Source: Malurus cyaneus samueli (Eukaryota > Chordata > Aves > Passeriformes > Maluridae). Taken from it: a DNA stretch of 64,000 bases. Where the stretch lies: NCBI GenBank assembly GCA_009741485.1, contig CM019220.1, forward strand, positions 25,795,048 through 25,859,047. Direction: 5' to 3'. The notes below the pieces were generated by a model. That model searched no databases, was not told the origin of the DNA, and saw only the letters and a program-made list of their open reading frames with translations. Positions 61,111 to 64,000 of this stretch are shown here, piece by piece. A program made the translations under genes and the position numbers. Within the stretch, counting starts at the first letter, position 1. Each line of letters starts with the position of its first letter.

Positions 61111-64000
61111 AATGGCCCAATTTACTGCCAGCGGTGTGCCCGTAAGGAGCCGTGCTCCCCCCATGCCTTACGGGAGGCATCCGTCCTTTCTCCAGCCTGG
61201 TGACACAGACCGGAGGCTGCAGGTACCAGGAATGGCCGGGTGCCAGGGATTAAGGCTGCTACACAAAATACGGGAACAACCGAGGCTGGCCCAGAGCTGC
61301 TGTGCTGCCCCACGGCCCTGCCCTCACAGCTAATGGGGGTGAGCAAACACATGCTCAGCTGAAACGCTCCTGCGCACTTCCAGAGCCAGCCCAAGGGATG
61401 GTGCGAGGCTGATGGTGCTCAAACGTTTTCCTGGGCTGCAGTGCAGTCGCCTAAACCAACACCTGCTGTGGGAAGAAAGCGTTGGCCCCAGCCTAGGCCT
61501 AACCCTTCCTCCCAGCAGGGTCCACATGGTACCAGCCCCTCTCAAGACATGATCTGATTAACTTCATTTACTTCACGTACTGCTAAGCAAAGTTTTATTG
61601 TTTGGTTGTTTGGGGTTTTTTTTACAACTGTAAATAATACTAGTTTTTACTAAAACTGTGGAAGTCTCTGTTGAAATGGTCATTTCTGTCCACTAATAAA
61701 TTAGGCCCCAAGACGAAAAGGAGACGTTTGTACAGAAGGAGAGAGAATGGGAAGTTATCTTCAAAGATGAGGACGCACACTGACAACCATCTTTCCAAAG
61801 GCTGGAAGCAAACAGGAACTGAGAATCTGACCAATCAACTGGGAAGGTAGGTGAAATTAAAATAGAGGCTTATTTTATTGTTTTCTTGGCTTGTTAAGCA
61901 TGCAAAGCCTGAGCACACCCCTCCTCCTGACTGTCCTCTGCTCATTTCAGAGCCTCAGGAGAAGGAAACAGGTGGGGCTGAAGGAAGAAACCAAACTGGG
62001 AAGCAGTAATATTCTCCTTTGCTCACACCTCAGAACACATCAGTGGGATAAATGGGAATCTATTTATTATGAAGCAAATTCCAACTTTTTTCTACCTAAC
62101 TGCTCTCCTCACCAGCCCCTCTGTGTCTGCTAAGGCCTGGGCCCAGCAGAGCGGTGCTGAGGCGGTGGCTCTGGGCTGTTGCTGGGCTCAGGGTCTGCCC
62201 AAAGCCTGCTGGCCCAGCCCCCTTGCCCACAGCGATCCTCCCACCTCATCTGCGCTGGCACACTCAGCACTGCAGCCCTGCAGGGGGAACAACTGCACCT
62301 GAAACCAGGTCACCAACCCGCTGGGAAAGTCCCAGAACCGGCACCCTGCTCATCACCACAATGCTCCAGCTCACGAATCCCCTGAGCACCTCCTACTGAT
62401 GAGCTTCTCTGTCTCTGTGCCACTCCCTGCAGTGGCAGCAGCACGACAGGAAAACTTGCAAACCACTTCCAAAGGACTTGCCACGTTTATTTTTCCAGGC
62501 TGAAGCAAGAAGCAAGTGCTTTAAAGACTGCTCCCGGTCCTAAGTGGGAACTTAAAAGTCCTTTTCCAAGGGTGCTTCACTTAAAGCGCTGAGGTGAGAA
62601 AACAGGAGCTTTTCCCTGGCTCTCTGTAGGGCACGGTGCCGCTGGGGGCTCCTGTGGCAATGTTGGCATCACGCTGGGGACACCGAGCTCCCTGGGACCA
62701 GCTACAGACCGGCTCTGGCTGGACAGCTGGAATGCACTTCGCTAGGGTAATTTTCAGCCCTTCTCACTCCTAACAGCCAGCTGACTCCAGGAAATCTCAC
62801 AGCAAAGTACCAACAGGGTCCTCTCTCCCGGTCAAGCTGCCAAGCAGGGGGCAGAGCAGAAGGGATGTTTCCTTTGGGTTGGTGCATTCTGAAAGGGACT
62901 GGCAGGATATCATGAACGACATCACAATCTCCCAAAATGCATTTGAAAAGGCACATATACAATAAAGCATATATCTAACTACACAATACCATATATATAT
63001 AAATATACTTTCTCAAGCTGTCCAGCTGCCCCAGACCACGGGCCATCCATTTTTGTTTTTAAATGCTACTAAGCCAAGCTAAGATGCAAATTACTAGCAC
63101 AAAAGCCAATATCATCACCCTTTTCCTAAAATCCCACACTGACTTTAGGCGACTCTGGCAGCCTCCCTCCTCCCCCCTCATTACATTATAAAGAACAGCA
63201 AGAGTTAAGGAATTTATCAAGCAAAGGAGCTGTATTACTGCAGCTCCTGCCCTTGGCTGAAATAAGCACCTTTGCTGCAATTTTCTCCAAAGTTTCTTTC
63301 TGGAGGAAGGAGTGTCTGCTGTCTGGCCTCTTTCAAATCAGAACAAGCTAGTTCAGGACCTGGACAACAATAATAATTTTCCATGAAAGCCCAGTTTTGA
63401 AGGGTTGGGTTTCATTACTGACCTCCTGCCTGACAGCAAAAATTTAGGAAAGCCCTTGTAAACAGAAAGAAATTTGGAAACTCTGACAATTGAGAATTTC
63501 TCCACCTCACAATAAACATACTTTAGGTCCATACAGCTACTTTTTGAGCTGGGTCCTCACATTGTAGAAACCAGAACCACCAAAAATCAGGGCAATTATC
63601 CCATTTCAAATCTTCCTCTCTAATACAGTCCAATACAGGATAATGCCATTATACCCTTCACACCACATCATAGATGAAAGCACTTTTTAAGGAGAATAAA
63701 ATTGTTTTAATTCCATAAGTTACTGAGTAAAGAGCTACCTCTACTGAAAGATGCAATATATTTTGATGTGCACTCGTAACTGATTACAAAGAGAGGTGGC
63801 TGTAAAATTCATCAGCCATAACTGTAGATATATAGATAATGCCCTTCACTCCAACGATGGATCACACCAAGAGCAGAATAAGCAGTCACAATTCTATTTC
63901 AATTAATAGGCTTATAATCCTCCAAACTGAATCAGAATATTGCTATTTTTGATGTAAAAGGGTTTACTGGCAGGGATGTGCACAGAATTTTTTTTTTTCT
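61111..64000. other. Unique DNA at the right edge, no exon identified
   Basis: GC-richer patches at 61.1-61.55 and 62.1-62.9 kb alternate with AT-rich DNA. A short TA run (ATATATATATAA) lies at 62991-63002. I searched both strands for an exon that would explain the candidate 3' UTR and found none I can support. The 73-codon minus frame at 63059-63280 has a hydrophobic end but no recognisable family. Confidence 0.4.

Noticed and set aside
63059..63280. 73-codon minus-strand frame with a hydrophobic C-terminal segment
   Set aside because: Considered as a tail-anchored protein end or last exon of the putative right-edge gene, but it has no recognisable family and no clear splice acceptor.

Overview
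The window reads as vertebrate nuclear DNA from a bird, most likely a passerine. The evidence is about nine truncated CR1 LINE 3' ends on both strands, several carrying the avian ATTCTGTG tail, and one short retroposon (20085-20226) that joins a tRNA-Ile-like head to a CR1-type tail. That design is known from passerine SINEs of the TguSINE1 type. There are no bacterial, viral or organellar genes, no CRISPR array and no operon structure.

I found no protein-coding exon I can defend in 64 kb. Open frames are short, change frame freely, or come from tandem repeats and CR1 fragments. The window is best read as intergenic or intronic DNA. Layout: 1-7.3 kb, unique DNA with three CR1 fragments and a 17-bp repeat; 7.3-7.5 kb, a 210-nt pure polypurine GGAGA tract; 7.5-20 kb, unique DNA with AT-rich homeobox-motif stretches and one CTCF-like site (15973-15987); 20.1 kb, the SINE; 24.1-24.4 kb, an older CR1; 25.83-26.86 kb, a satellite-like array built from a 30-bp and a 13-bp unit; 28.9-32.3 kb, a GC- and CpG-rich block holding a 1.04-kb, 23-bp minisatellite (30811-31850) with G-quadruplex potential; 32.3-50.6 kb, mostly unique DNA with small tandem duplications and an A34 tract; 50.7-51.1 kb, two CR1 tails side by side; 51.2-58.4 kb, AT-rich unique DNA interrupted by a 20-N assembly gap (55601-55620).

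From about 58.44 to 61.1 kb the minus strand looks like a long U-rich 3' UTR. It ends at a doubled AATAAA signal (58461-58472), so a gene on the minus strand may lie at or beyond the right edge. I cannot name it. Several AT-rich stretches (11.84-12.19, 17.4-18.35, 20.87-21.26, 46.54-46.78, 52.3-52.9 and 56.5-57.25 kb) have the look of conserved developmental enhancers, but only an alignment can show that. I see no undescribed multi-gene system. The most notable items are the two tandem arrays, the purine tract and the SINE.
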